Shown here: positions 1 to 7,555 of the stretch, piece after piece
Layout of the letters: each line of letters opens with the position of its first letter
Numbering within the stretch: position 1 is the stretch's first letter
Source of the DNA: Atopobiaceae bacterium
GTDB taxonomy: Bacteria > Actinomycetota > Coriobacteriia > Coriobacteriales > Atopobiaceae
Direction of reading: 5' to 3'
Assembly (NCBI GenBank): GCA_017533825.1
Contig: JAFWIE010000032.1
Location: 1-33,089 of the forward strand
DNA: 33,089 bases
Program-made: the position numbers and the translations under genes
Notes under the pieces: generated by a model
What the model was told of the DNA's origin: nothing
Database searches by the model: none
What the model saw: only the letters and a program-made list of their open reading frames with translations

Positions 1-1
1 C

Positions 2-493
2 ACCATCCGCATCCCCGTGCACATGGTCGAGACCATCAACAAGCTCGTGCGCGTGCAGCGCCAGCTGCTGCAGGACCTCGGCCGCGACCCGACCCCGGAG
101 GAGATCGGCGAGGAGATGGGCATGACGGCCGAGCGCGTGCGTGAGATCCAGCGCATCAGCCAGGAGCCCGTCAGCCTCGAGACCCCCATCGGCGAGGAGG
201 AGGACTCCCAGCTCGGCGACTTCCTCCCCGACGAGGGGGCGACCGACCCCTTCGACGCCACCAAGGACGTCCTGATGCGTGCGGACATCGACGCGGTGCT
301 CGACACGCTTGCGGACCGCGAGCGGAAGGTGATCGTCCTGCGCTTCGGATTGGCGGACGGACACCCGCGCACGCTCGAGGAGGTCGGGCGCGAGTTCGGC
401 GTCACGCGCGAGCGCATCCGGCAGATCGAGAGCAAAGCCCTCGTAAAGCTGCGTCGTCCCGGGCCATCTCTGCTGTTGTCATACACCCGGTGA
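2..493 (+). CDS. rpoD: RNA polymerase primary sigma factor, C-terminal part (5' end outside window)
   Basis: This is the 3' end of a sigma-70 gene, open at the left edge; the first in-frame codon is at base 2. The visible protein starts with [14 protein letters not shown] (end of region 2.4/start of region 3). It continues through region 3 ([12 protein letters not shown], then [20 protein letters not shown]) and region 4 with the -35-binding helix-turn-helix ([22 protein letters not shown]). These motifs are diagnostic of the primary sigma factor, which directs RNA polymerase to housekeeping promoters. The C-terminus is odd. After KLRRP it reads [10 protein letters not shown] and stops, whereas primary sigma factors normally end in a RHPSRSxxLxDYL-like tail. 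Another frame just downstream (484-534) reads [11 protein letters not shown], so the usual tail may have been displaced by a small insertion. No terminator hairpin is obvious before the next gene. Confidence 0.95.
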   Translation, partial: TIRIPVHMVETINKLVRVQRQLLQDLGRDPTPEEIGEEMGMTAERVREIQRISQEPVSLETPIGEEEDSQLGDFLPDEGATDPFDATKDVLMRADIDAVLDTLADRERKVIVLRFGLADGHPRTLEEVGREFGVTRERIRQIESKALVKLRRPGPSLLLSYTR

Positions 494-566
494 GTCGCTC
501 GAGCGTCCTACGTGATAGCCGTATTGACACAGAGTGATACGATGGGCGACGAGGGGGTGCTGCGGC

Positions 567-878
567 ATGGTGAGGAAGCGGGTCGTTTTCAGAGGTCATG
601 TTCAAGGGGTCGGCTTGCGCGGCACGCTCAGCAAGCAGTGCCTGAGGCGCCACGTGACAGGCTGGATGAGCAACGCCCCCGACCCGTCGGTGGTCCTTGC
701 GGAGCTGCAGGGGGACGCGCGCTCAGTCGACACAGTGCTCCGCTCGGTTGCCTCGTACTTCTCCGATCCGACGAGAAGCCGCGGGATGTCCGTTGACGTT
801 GTCGGCGAGGTCGACCCCGCCGATGCGGACGTCGAGATGCACGAGGTGCCATGGAGCGACGTTGGCGAGACCTTCTGA
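567..878 (+). CDS. acyP: Acylphosphatase
   Basis: Small (103 aa) cytoplasmic enzyme that hydrolyses the carboxyl-phosphate bond of acylphosphates. The family signature is present: RGHVQGVGLRG with the phosphate-binding Arg18, and GWMSNAPDPSVV with the catalytic Asn36. Both essential residues are therefore kept, although the usual GVxFR is GVGLR and the usual N-x-x-DG loop is NAPDPS. Length fits the family (about 90-100 aa). The ATG at 567 was chosen over the in-frame ATG at 534 because the family starts just before the first beta strand (KRVVFRG) and a purine-rich GAGGGGG lies upstream of 567. It is a single gene; its neighbours give no functional clue. Confidence 0.85.
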   Translation: MVRKRVVFRGHVQGVGLRGTLSKQCLRRHVTGWMSNAPDPSVVLAELQGDARSVDTVLRSVASYFSDPTRSRGMSVDVVGEVDPADADVEMHEVPWSDVGETF

Positions 879-918
879 CCGACGTGCGGCGGTGGGATGG
901 CGCCTGGAAGCGCCGACA

Positions 919-1030
919 GCACCATCACTTCGGGCGTACCCGCACCATCCCTTGGGGCCGTCCGCACCATCCCTTCGTGCCGTCTGCGCCACCCCTAGGG
1001 GCCAGCCCACGCCATCCCCTCAGGCTCGTA
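919..1030. repeat. Degenerate 22-23 bp tandem repeat, about five units
   Basis: Units begin near 919, 942, 964, 986 and 1009, with a core like GCACCATCCCTTSGKGCC. The array lies in the gap between the acylphosphatase gene and the PTS-like gene (879-1117). Units 2 and 3 are most alike; units 4 and 5 have drifted. The spacers are not unique, so this is not CRISPR. Function unknown. Confidence 0.75.
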
Positions 1031-1117
1031 CGCTACAAGCGTGTAAAACATAGTCGGACCTCCTCGATATCGCGCACAATGGAATGCTGTTCATTGACCT
1101 CATAAGGGGAGGTACAC

Positions 1118-2161
1118 ATGTCAGATTCACCTTCGTTCCTCGAGCGCAAGGACGTCAAGCCGAGTTTCAAGCGCTACGCCATAGACGCGTTCGGAGCCAT
1201 GGCGCAAGGTCTCTTTGCCTCGTTGCTCATCGGTACGATCTTCTCGACGCTGGGAGACCTGACGGGCATCGAGCTTCTGGGACAGATTGGCGGCTTTGCC
1301 AAGGCAGTCGCTGGCCCCGCCATGGCCGTCTCGATAGGAGCCGCGCTCGCCGCACCGCCACTCGTGCTCTACTCGCTTGCGGCGGTCGGATATGCGGCCA
1401 ACGAAGCGGGTGGCGCCGGCGGTCCCTTGGCGGTCTTTGTGATCGCCATTGTGGCAGCTGAGCTTGGTAAGTTGGTCTCGAAGGAGACCAAGGTGGACAT
1501 ATTGGTGACACCGGGTGTGACGGTCGGCATCGGTTGCGCGCTTGCCGTGGCCGTCGCGCCGTGGATTGGTGCGGCAGCCTCCTCGCTCGGCGGGCTCGTG
1601 ATGTGGGCGACCGACCTGCAACCGTTCCTCATGGGCGTGGTGGTCTCCGTATTGGTGGGCGCTGCGCTGACGTTGCCCATCTCGAGCGCCGCCATCTGTG
1701 CCGCACTCGGGCTTACGGGGCTTGCCGGCGGCGCGGCATTGGCCGGGTGCTGCGCACAGATGGTCGGCTATGCTGCGGCGAGCTTCGCTGACAACGGATG
1801 GGCGGGTGTGGTCTCCCAGGGCTTGGGAACCTCGATGCTCCAGGTGCCGAACATCTTCAAGAAGCCTGCCACGTGGGTGCCTGCCCTCGTGGCGAGTGCT
1901 GTGACCGGACCAGTGGCAACGGTCGTCTTTGGGTTGCAGCAGAACGGGGCGGCCATCGCGAGCGGCATGGGAACGTGCGGGCTGGTAGGCCCCATCGGCC
2001 TCTACTCGGGATGGATTGCTGATGGCATCACGCCGGGAGCGCGCGAATGGCTGGGCATGGCGCTGGTGTGCGTGGTGATTCCTGCCGTAGTGGCATGGGC
2101 TGTGGCGTTCTTCATGCGCCGCAGCGGCATCATCAACGAGGGAGACATGCGCATCGAGTAA
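1118..2161 (+). CDS. PfoR / PTS-EIIC-like membrane protein (PTS_EIIC_2 family, COG3641)
   Basis: 347-aa polytopic membrane protein, rich in Gly and Ala, with about nine to ten hydrophobic segments (e.g. around residues 30-50, 60-85, 100-120, 135-160, 165-200, 210-225, 310-335). The pattern, with LVTPGVTVGIGCALAVAVAP, QNGAAIASGMGTCGLVGPIG and a short soluble N-terminus, is that of the PfoR-type family, which resembles the sugar-translocating IIC domain of PTS permeases. No IIA or IIB domain is fused or adjacent, so phosphotransfer, if any, must use partners elsewhere. The start has a strong ribosome site (AAGGGGAGG) 5-6 bases upstream. Family members are poorly characterised and the substrate cannot be read from sequence. 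It could in principle feed the nearby glycyl-radical pathway, but about 1 kb and a cupin gene intervene. Confidence 0.8.
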   Translation: MSDSPSFLERKDVKPSFKRYAIDAFGAMAQGLFASLLIGTIFSTLGDLTGIELLGQIGGFAKAVAGPAMAVSIGAALAAPPLVLYSLAAVGYAANEAGGAGGPLAVFVIAIVAAELGKLVSKETKVDILVTPGVTVGIGCALAVAVAPWIGAAASSLGGLVMWATDLQPFLMGVVVSVLVGAALTLPISSAAICAALGLTGLAGGAALAGCCAQMVGYAAASFADNGWAGVVSQGLGTSMLQVPNIFKKPATWVPALVASAVTGPVATVVFGLQQNGAAIASGMGTCGLVGPIGLYSGWIADGITPGAREWLGMALVCVVIPAVVAWAVAFFMRRSGIINEGDMRIE

Positions 2162-2226
2162 ACTAGCCGAATGCAAATATACGAATAAGGCATGGCAAAG
2201 CATTTCGGATGGGTATTGGTAATGGA

Positions 2227-2254
2227 TTGTCACCTGATGTAGTATTCTTATCAA
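2227..2254 (+). promoter_or_regulatory. Candidate promoter of the cupin gene
   Basis: TTGTCA (2227-2232) and TATCAA (2249-2254) are separated by 16 bases and lie about 30 bases before the cupin start, in an AT-richer gap. Inferred by eye from sigma-70 consensus only. Confidence 0.35.
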
Positions 2255-2284
2255 AGGATTAGCAGCTACCAAAAAGGAGCAGAC

Positions 2285-2704
2285 ATGATTGACGAGCGCA
2301 TTGGTGTAGAGCTTTCCGACTTTCCCCTGGGAGACGTGAATCCCGCTTCTCAGTACTTCTCCGGCGACACCTACCTTGCGGTGCTCACGAACGAGCAGGT
2401 GCCCATGTTCAACGTGACGTTTGCTCCGGGCTGCCGCAACAACTGGCACGTGCATCATGCCACTGAGGCTGGCGGGCAGATGCTCGTGTGCGTGTATGGC
2501 CATGGCTGGTATCAGGAGTGGGGCAAGCCGGCGCGTGAGCTCCATGCGGGCGATGTGGTGAACATTCCTGCCAATGTCAAGCATTGGCACGGCGCGGCAG
2601 CTGACAGCTGGTTCCAGCACGTGGCGCTCGAGATTGAGGGCGTGGACGCTTGGAACGAGTGGCTCGAGCCCGTCTCGGACGAAGAGTACGCTGCGCTCGG
2701 CTAA
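2285..2704 (+). CDS. Small cupin-domain protein
   Basis: 139-aa single-domain cupin. Motif 1 is NNWHVHHATEAGGQMLVCVYG (metal ligands around His55 and His57/58). Motif 2 is HAGDVVNIPANVKHWHGAA (His100, His102). Both motifs are complete, so metal binding is likely. The arrangement resembles small COG1917-type cupins that often accompany carboxymuconolactone-decarboxylase-like proteins or detoxification enzymes. A clear ribosome site (AAAAAGGAG) precedes the ATG. The gene has its own candidate promoter and a strong hairpin after it, so it is probably monocistronic. The reaction cannot be assigned. Confidence 0.85.
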   Translation: MIDERIGVELSDFPLGDVNPASQYFSGDTYLAVLTNEQVPMFNVTFAPGCRNNWHVHHATEAGGQMLVCVYGHGWYQEWGKPARELHAGDVVNIPANVKHWHGAAADSWFQHVALEIEGVDAWNEWLEPVSDEEYAALG

Positions 2705-2724
2705 GCGAATTGCAATAGGCATGT

Positions 2725-2768
2725 GGCCCGCGGGGCCCAAGAGGGATGTCTCCTGGGCCCCGCGGGCC
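2725..2768 (+). terminator. Strong GC-rich hairpin after the cupin gene
   Basis: Perfect 15-bp arms 2725-2739 and 2754-2768 with a 14-base loop, 20 bases after the cupin stop codon. No long T-run follows (ATTCTGATTT), so it may be a weak intrinsic terminator or a 3' stabilising stem. Confidence 0.6.
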
Positions 2769-2960
2769 ATTCTGATTTGCGGCCAAAGGTGGATGGTCCC
2801 GAAGGTGGTCACCGCGCCGCTTCGAATGATGCTTTATCGCATTATGTGTATATCGTGGGTGTCCCTCGCAGTGTCCCTAGCACTAAGGTCGTCCGAAAAC
2901 GACGGGGTTGATCCCCTCATATCGCGCGTAACCCTAGAACTGCCTTAGCGAATCGTCTCA

Positions 2961-3130
2961 TAGTGACCAATTAACCGTCGGAAAAATCTCGCCAACTGGT
3001 GTTTTACCACTTTTGATGTGACAATTGGTCACTGTATAGAATACACAGTGACCAATTGTCACATCAAATATCAATTTAAATCGCTCTGAGCTGGGCTTTT
3101 GTAAATGGTTTACAAGTTTATTGGTCACTA
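2961..3130. mobile_element. Candidate MITE-like AT-rich inverted-repeat element (170 bp)
   Basis: The gap 2705-3209 has no gene. Within it, 11-bp ends TAGTGACCAAT (2961-2971) and ATTGGTCACTA (3120-3130) are exact inverted repeats. They enclose a perfect 24-bp inverted repeat (3012-3035 / 3045-3068, 9-base loop) whose arms contain the same GTGACCAATT core. So the core appears four times in alternating orientation. The tract is much richer in A/T than its surroundings. No ORF is present. This could be a non-autonomous transposable element with TA at both ends, or a cluster of operator sites; the two readings are not separable here. Confidence 0.45.
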
Positions 3131-3175
3131 TTGTCGGCGGCTTAGTCCCACCTGAAGTGTTCGAGCCGCCGACAA
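3131..3175 (-). terminator. Hairpin downstream of the aldolase gene
   Basis: 12-bp perfect arms (3131-3142 and 3164-3175; core GTCGGCGGCT) with a 21-base loop, 34 bases after the stop of the minus-strand aldolase gene and abutting the AT-rich element. There is no T-run on the minus strand, so terminator activity is uncertain. Confidence 0.45.
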
Positions 3176-3209
3176 AGAGGGTGACCCCGTTTCCGGCCCG
3201 CTCTTAGGC

Positions 3210-3875
3210 TTACAGGCTGGTCCTCCCATAGGCCTTCTGCCAGTTGGCGGTGAACTCCTCCATGGCGATGGCGGTGCCGGGGTGGTCCACCATGGCACGG
3301 ATGACGTCAGGGGCCACGGTGATGGAGGGGACGCCGGCGGCGAGCAGCTGGTGCACCTGGTCGACGTTCTTGAAGCTTGCAGCGCAGACCTTGGCGTCCA
3401 TGCCATAGATGGCCAAGGTTTCGACGAGCTCAATCACTTGGCCCACACCATCGCCGTAGTTGCACATGCGGTTGACGTAGGGGGCAAGATAGTCCGCGCC
3501 GGCCTTGGCGGCCCAGAAGGCCTGGTCGGGCGAGTAGATGCCGGTGGCGAGCACGGAGATGCCCTTCGCCTTGACGGCGGGGATGGCACGCAGACCCTCA
3601 CGGGTGACGGGAATCTTGACCACGATGTTCTTGCCTCCGCGGACCTTTGCGATGCGCTCGGCTTCAGCGAGAATGCCCTCGTAGTCGAGGCTGACGACCT
3701 GTGCGATGATCTTCTGGTCCTCAGTCAGTACCTCGGCGAGCTCAGAGAAGACCTGCTCGGGCTCCTTGCCGCTCTTGGTGATGATGGTGGGGTTGGTGGT
3801 CACGCCATCGATGGGCAAGAACGCACACAGCTCGCGAATGGCCTCGATGTCTGCCGAATCAATAAAGAACTCCAT
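3210..3875 (-). CDS. fsa: Fructose-6-phosphate aldolase (transaldolase-like, TalC/FsaA family)
   Basis: 221-aa class I aldolase of the short transaldolase subfamily. Visible features are FFIDSADIEAI at the N-terminus, GVTTNPTI (residues 24-31), the Schiff-base lysine in NIVVKIPVT (Lys87), and ADYLAPYVNRM with Tyr133 at the place where F6P aldolases carry tyrosine. Length fits FsaA/FsaB (about 220 aa) rather than true transaldolases (over 300 aa). Enzymes of this type cleave fructose-6-phosphate, or 1-deoxyfructose-6-phosphate to glyceraldehyde-3-phosphate and hydroxyacetone. It lies downstream of the glycyl radical enzyme gene on the same strand with a 162-bp gap containing a long hairpin. 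The same gene pairing (ybiW-fsaA) occurs in E. coli, which favours aldolase over transaldolase. The ribosome site AAAGGA lies before ATG 3875. Confidence 0.85.
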   Translation of the reverse strand: MEFFIDSADIEAIRELCAFLPIDGVTTNPTIITKSGKEPEQVFSELAEVLTEDQKIIAQVVSLDYEGILAEAERIAKVRGGKNIVVKIPVTREGLRAIPAVKAKGISVLATGIYSPDQAFWAAKAGADYLAPYVNRMCNYGDGVGQVIELVETLAIYGMDAKVCAASFKNVDQVHQLLAAGVPSITVAPDVIRAMVDHPGTAIAMEEFTANWQKAYGRTSL

Positions 3876-3948
3876 GATGTTTCCTTTCCCTAAAGCGCAT
3901 AGCGCACTATCTTATCCTGCCTTGGTACGAAGAGTGGGCGATGGAGGG

Positions 3949-4031
3949 GTGGTCGGGTGGTGTTTCTCCGCGCGCAGTTCCGCAGGCGAAGCCGAGGACT
4001 GTCTGAGCACGGAGAAACACCATCCGACCAC
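3949..4031 (-). promoter_or_regulatory. Long intercistronic stem between the glycyl radical enzyme and aldolase genes
   Basis: Arms 3949-3970 and 4010-4031 pair over 22 bases with one mismatch around a 39-base loop, starting six bases after the stop of the glycyl radical enzyme gene. It lies inside the presumed co-transcript. It lacks a T-run, so mRNA stabilisation or partial attenuation is as likely as termination. Confidence 0.55.
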
Positions 4032-4037
4032 TCGAGG

Positions 4038-6458
4038 CTACAGCACCTGCTCCGTACGGTCGATGATGTCGTCCTGGGTGGCCTTGCTCAGCACGTTGAA
4101 GAACGCCGAATATCCGGCCACGCGTACGATGAGGTCCTTGTGCCGCTCGGGGTGTGCCTGGGCGTCGAGCAGCGTGGCACGATCGACGACGTTGAACTGC
4201 ACGTGGTAGCCATGCAGACGGTTGAAGAACGTGCGCAGCATCATCTCGAGCTTCATCTTGTTCTCGTCGCGGGCAAGCATGGTGGGTGTGACCTTCTGGT
4301 TGAGCAGCACACCGCCGGTGATCTTGTCGGTCGGAAGCTTGGAGACGGTCTTGAAGACGGCCGTTGGACCCTGTTTGTCGGCGTTGTGCGCGGGGCTGCA
4401 GCCCTCGGCGAGCGGCTCGTGTGCGTGGCGGCCGTCCGGCGTTGCCATCGTCCCCATGCCCTGGCCTACGTTGGCGCTGATGGAGCTTGTGCCAGCGTAG
4501 CGGATGCCGCCGATCGGCCCACGACCGAAGCGCGTGTTGTGGTACTTTGCCACCTCGTCGATGTACGGCTCGTAGCACTCGACGGCCAAGCTGTCTACGT
4601 ACTCATCGTCGTTGCCGTATTTGGGGGCGTCATTGATGAGCATCTGCTGGATGCGAGCACCCTCCTCGCCCGCGAAGTCTGAGAGCAGGGCATCCCAAAG
4701 CTGTTGACGACTGATCTTTCCTTCTTCGTATACGAGCTTCTTGATGGCGGCAAGGCTGTCGGCCATGTTTGCGATGCCCACCTGCAGGCCGCTGATGAAG
4801 TCGTAGACCGCGCCGCCTTCCTTGATGGTCTTGCCGCGGGCGATGCAGTCGTCGGTGAGGGCGGAGCACAGCACATCGGGCACGTCGCGCTCGGATGCCT
4901 TGTCGATGGCGTTCTCTACCACCACGGACCAGCGGCACATCTCGCGCAAGGCTGCATCCCAGGCATCCATGAGTTCGTCGAACGTCTCCCACTCCAGGAA
5001 GGTGCCGTGCGCCTGAACGAAGCGCTTGCCCGACGTCATGTCCACACCGCCGTTCATGGCGCAGAGCAGCAGCCGTGGGAAGTTGATGTAGCTCATACCG
5101 GTGCAGCGATAGCCCCAGCGACCGGGGACGGCCGTCTCTACGCAACCGATGGCGGAGTAGTTGTACGCGTCGTACTCCGAGACGCCCCAGGCGAGGAAAC
5201 TGGGGATGATGATCTCGTCGTTATTGAGCGCGGGCATGCCGAAACCGAGCTTCATGACCTCGATGCACTCGTCGAAGAAGGCGGGGTCGAGGTTGGCGTG
5301 GTAGCGCACGGTGAGGTTGGGCTGCGTGAGGCGGGTCTGGGCGACGGAGCGCAGGACGAGCCAACTCATGGGATTGACGGCGTCCTTGTGCGGGGCGTCA
5401 GGCGTCTGGCCACCGATGGTGACATTCTGGTACATGGGGCTGCCGGCGCTGGAGTAGGTGTGCGCTTGGCTGCGGATCTTCTGCACGGTGAGCGTCTTGA
5501 TCCAGAGGTTGGTGAGAAGCTCGAGCGCCTCGTCTTCCGTGATGCGGCCAGCGGCGAGGTCGGCCTCGTAGAACGGGTCCATGTATTGGTCGAAGCGGCC
5601 GAACGAGAGGCTGTGGCCGTTTGACTCGATTTGCAGCAGCACCTGAGAGAACCAAGCTGCCTGGATGGCCTCGTAGAAGGTCTCTGCGGGCTCGTAGGGT
5701 ACGCGTGCGCAGGCGGCTGCCATGCGTTCGAGTTCGGCCTTGCGGACGGGATTGTCACACGTTGCAGCCTGCTCGGCGGCTAGGTCGGCATAGCGCTGCG
5801 TCCAACGACGGACGGCATCGATTACCACGAGGACTGCCTTGTAAAAGACGTACTTGTCGACGGAGTCGGGGTCGCAGAGGTCGAGGGCGGCCTTTGCGGC
5901 ACGGGTGCGCTCCTCGTAGCCGCGCAGCCCCTCCTTGAGCATGCGGGCGTGGTTGATGGCGAGGTGCGCGTCGCCGGCGTTGAGCTTGCCCTCCATGCCA
6001 AAGACGCCCGTCTCCATGAACGGTGCGACCTCGTCGGGCAAGAGCGCCTCGCCACGGGCGCGGAGGTTGTTGTTGTCCCAGAAGGGTGCGATGTCGCGGA
6101 CGGCCTGCTTGTCTTCCTCCGTCATGTAGAACACGTCGCCGTCGCGCTTTTCGAATTTGTCGAGTTCGTCGATCACGAAGCCGAGCGTGTACTCGGGGAA
6201 GACGGGCGCGTTGCCGTTCTTGGTGGCCTGGTTGCCGGCGATGAGCGTCTTGTCCTCGATGTAGATGCTCATGTGGTCCAGCACGTGCGCAAAGGCCAAG
6301 GCACGGCGCATCACGGGCGGCTGATTGAGCGTCTGGCGATACGATTCGGTGTAGAGCACGGCCCGCTCGGCGTCAACGAAGGGCCTCTCGTCCAGCACCT
6401 CCTCGCGGAATGCCTGCATGCGCTCGGTGAGTGCGCCGAAGTGCTTGCTGTTCTCCAT
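4038..6458 (-). CDS. Glycyl radical enzyme, YbiW/PflD-like (C-O lyase type)
   Basis: 806-aa member of the pyruvate formate-lyase superfamily. The active-site thiyl cysteine is Cys439 in YSAIGCVETAVPG, followed by Glu441. The Cys-x-Glu pattern is that of the dehydratase/C-O or C-N lyase branch, not the Cys-Cys of pyruvate formate-lyase. The glycyl radical site is Gly782 in VRVAGYSAFFN near the C-terminus. Length is close to E. coli YbiW (about 810 aa). YbiW and PflD were recently reported (recalled, not checked) to open the ring of 1,5-anhydroglucitol-6-phosphate or 1,5-anhydromannitol-6-phosphate, with FsaA/FsaB acting next. The flanking Fsa-type aldolase and divergent activase match that set, so this role is inferred. 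Other C-O lyase roles cannot be excluded. Oxygen-sensitive, cytoplasmic. Transcription starts in the shared gap with the activase gene, which carries two candidate operator sites. Confidence 0.88.
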   Translation of the reverse strand: MENSKHFGALTERMQAFREEVLDERPFVDAERAVLYTESYRQTLNQPPVMRRALAFAHVLDHMSIYIEDKTLIAGNQATKNGNAPVFPEYTLGFVIDELDKFEKRDGDVFYMTEEDKQAVRDIAPFWDNNNLRARGEALLPDEVAPFMETGVFGMEGKLNAGDAHLAINHARMLKEGLRGYEERTRAAKAALDLCDPDSVDKYVFYKAVLVVIDAVRRWTQRYADLAAEQAATCDNPVRKAELERMAAACARVPYEPAETFYEAIQAAWFSQVLLQIESNGHSLSFGRFDQYMDPFYEADLAAGRITEDEALELLTNLWIKTLTVQKIRSQAHTYSSAGSPMYQNVTIGGQTPDAPHKDAVNPMSWLVLRSVAQTRLTQPNLTVRYHANLDPAFFDECIEVMKLGFGMPALNNDEIIIPSFLAWGVSEYDAYNYSAIGCVETAVPGRWGYRCTGMSYINFPRLLLCAMNGGVDMTSGKRFVQAHGTFLEWETFDELMDAWDAALREMCRWSVVVENAIDKASERDVPDVLCSALTDDCIARGKTIKEGGAVYDFISGLQVGIANMADSLAAIKKLVYEEGKISRQQLWDALLSDFAGEEGARIQQMLINDAPKYGNDDEYVDSLAVECYEPYIDEVAKYHNTRFGRGPIGGIRYAGTSSISANVGQGMGTMATPDGRHAHEPLAEGCSPAHNADKQGPTAVFKTVSKLPTDKITGGVLLNQKVTPTMLARDENKMKLEMMLRTFFNRLHGYHVQFNVVDRATLLDAQAHPERHKDLIVRVAGYSAFFNVLSKATQDDIIDRTEQVL

Positions 6459-6491
6459 CTGCAGTCCTTTCTCTTACGAAACACAAGACGA

Positions 6492-6503
6492 TTACGTTCG
6501 AAA
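6492..6503 (+). promoter_or_regulatory. Candidate DeoR-type operator, copy 1
   Basis: TTACGTTCGAAA, 34 bases upstream of the glycyl radical enzyme start. It differs at one base from the copy at 6565-6576 and at two from the copy before the DeoR gene. Confidence 0.5.
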
Positions 6504-6564
6504 ACCATGGTAGGCTGTCGCGAGTGTGATGTCAAGAGGAAATTGTGAACAAATTGCAAGTAAC

Positions 6565-6576
6565 TTTCGTACGTAA
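6565..6576 (-). promoter_or_regulatory. Candidate DeoR-type operator, copy 2
   Basis: TTACGTACGAAA on the minus strand, upstream of the activase gene, embedded in an imperfect inverted repeat (6557-6564 / 6573-6580). The plus-strand stretch CGTACGTAACTTGTGTTAG (6568-6586) is also nearly repeated before the DeoR gene (8782-8800). Confidence 0.55.
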
Positions 6577-6630
6577 CTTGTGTTAGTATCTTTTGCAGAG
6601 AAGAGAAAGCGGCCAAAGAAGAAGGACTCA

Positions 6631-7539
6631 ATGCAATCAGCGACCATCTTCAACATACAGAAGTTCAGCCTCAACGACGGGCCGGGCATTCGCACAGTGG
6701 TCTTCCTCAAGGGGTGCCCGCTGAGATGTGTGTGGTGTGCCAATCCCGAGAGCCAGCTGCGCGCACCGCAGCTCGAGTGGAAGGAGAGCGCCTGCGTGGG
6801 CTGTGGGGCATGTCTCGTTGCTGCCCCAGGTGTCAATGCCGCGGAGCATGCGGGAAAGCGTCACATTGACGTGCGCGGCTTGCGTGGCGACTCCGATCAG
6901 GGACGAGCTGCCGTTGCCGCTTGTCCGGCGCGTGCGCTCACCATCGTCGGAGAGACCAAGACCGTTGACGAGGTTCTGCGGGTCTGCCTGCAGGACAAGC
7001 CGTTCTACGAGGACTCTGGAGGTGGCGTGACGCTCAGTGGTGGCGAGGCGCTCACATGGCCGGAATTCTGCGAGGACTTGCTGGCCCGTCTGCACGAGGA
7101 AGGTATCGATACCTGCATAGAGACTGAGGCGCACGTGGCGCCTCGGGTTTTTCAGCGCATAGCAGCATTGCTCGATCACATGCTCGTTGACCTTAAGCAC
7201 ATCGATGTTGCCAAGCTACGTACGCAAACGGCAGGTGAGGCAGACCTCATGTTGGGCAACCTTCGTTGGGCGTTGGCGAATCATCCCGACGTGCTGCCGC
7301 GAACGCCGGTCGTTCCCGGATTCAATGGCGGCAAGGACGACGCCCGTGCCATGGCGAGGTGGCTGCATGAGGCAGGCGCGATGCGCGTGCAACTACTGCC
7401 GTTCCACAACTTTGGCGAGAGCAAGTACGACCTGCTCGACATGTCCTATACGCTGCGCGGGGAAAAGAATCTTCATCCCGAGGACCTCGAGGAGTACCGG
7501 CAAATCTACCTCGACGAAGGTATCGAGGCGTTCTTCTAG
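6631..7539 (+). CDS. Glycyl radical enzyme activating enzyme (radical SAM)
   Basis: 302-aa radical SAM protein that would install the glycyl radical on the divergent enzyme, using S-adenosylmethionine and a [4Fe-4S] cluster. The cluster motif is CPLRCVWC (Cys29, Cys33, Cys36), preceded by the family signature SLNDGPGIRTVVFLKGC. A ferredoxin-like insert follows with Cys55, Cys58, Cys61 and Cys98 (CVGCGAC ... ACPA), enough for one extra cluster; many activases have eight Cys for two. SGGEAL and the C-terminal LLPFHNFGESKY match the family. Length is near YbiY (about 300 aa). The start at 6631 was chosen for AAGGAC eight bases upstream and because the family begins just before the IFNIQKFS strand; an upstream in-frame ATG at 6580 adds a basic, unconserved leader. 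It is followed after 16 bases by the PpsR-like gene. Confidence 0.92.
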   Translation: MQSATIFNIQKFSLNDGPGIRTVVFLKGCPLRCVWCANPESQLRAPQLEWKESACVGCGACLVAAPGVNAAEHAGKRHIDVRGLRGDSDQGRAAVAACPARALTIVGETKTVDEVLRVCLQDKPFYEDSGGGVTLSGGEALTWPEFCEDLLARLHEEGIDTCIETEAHVAPRVFQRIAALLDHMLVDLKHIDVAKLRTQTAGEADLMLGNLRWALANHPDVLPRTPVVPGFNGGKDDARAMARWLHEAGAMRVQLLPFHNFGESKYDLLDMSYTLRGEKNLHPEDLEEYRQIYLDEGIEAFF

Positions 7540-7555
7540 AAGAAAGGAATCCAAC

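Noticed and set aside
2162..2284. Riboswitch or small RNA before the cupin gene
   Set aside because: No structured element recognised; only promoter-like boxes.
1118..2704. PfoR-like gene and cupin as part of the glycyl-radical operon
   Set aside because: Opposite strand to the aldolase and glycyl radical enzyme genes, separated by a hairpin and a repeat element, and no copy of the 12-bp operator was seen upstream.
1127..2812. 561-codon open frame on the minus strand opposite the PfoR-like and cupin genes
   Set aside because: High GC content keeps antisense frames open; the product is His/Arg-rich with no family motif, while both plus-strand genes have clear motifs and ribosome sites.
4704..5624. 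306-codon plus-strand frame opposite the glycyl radical enzyme
   Set aside because: Shadow of the well-supported minus-strand gene; no motif or ribosome site.
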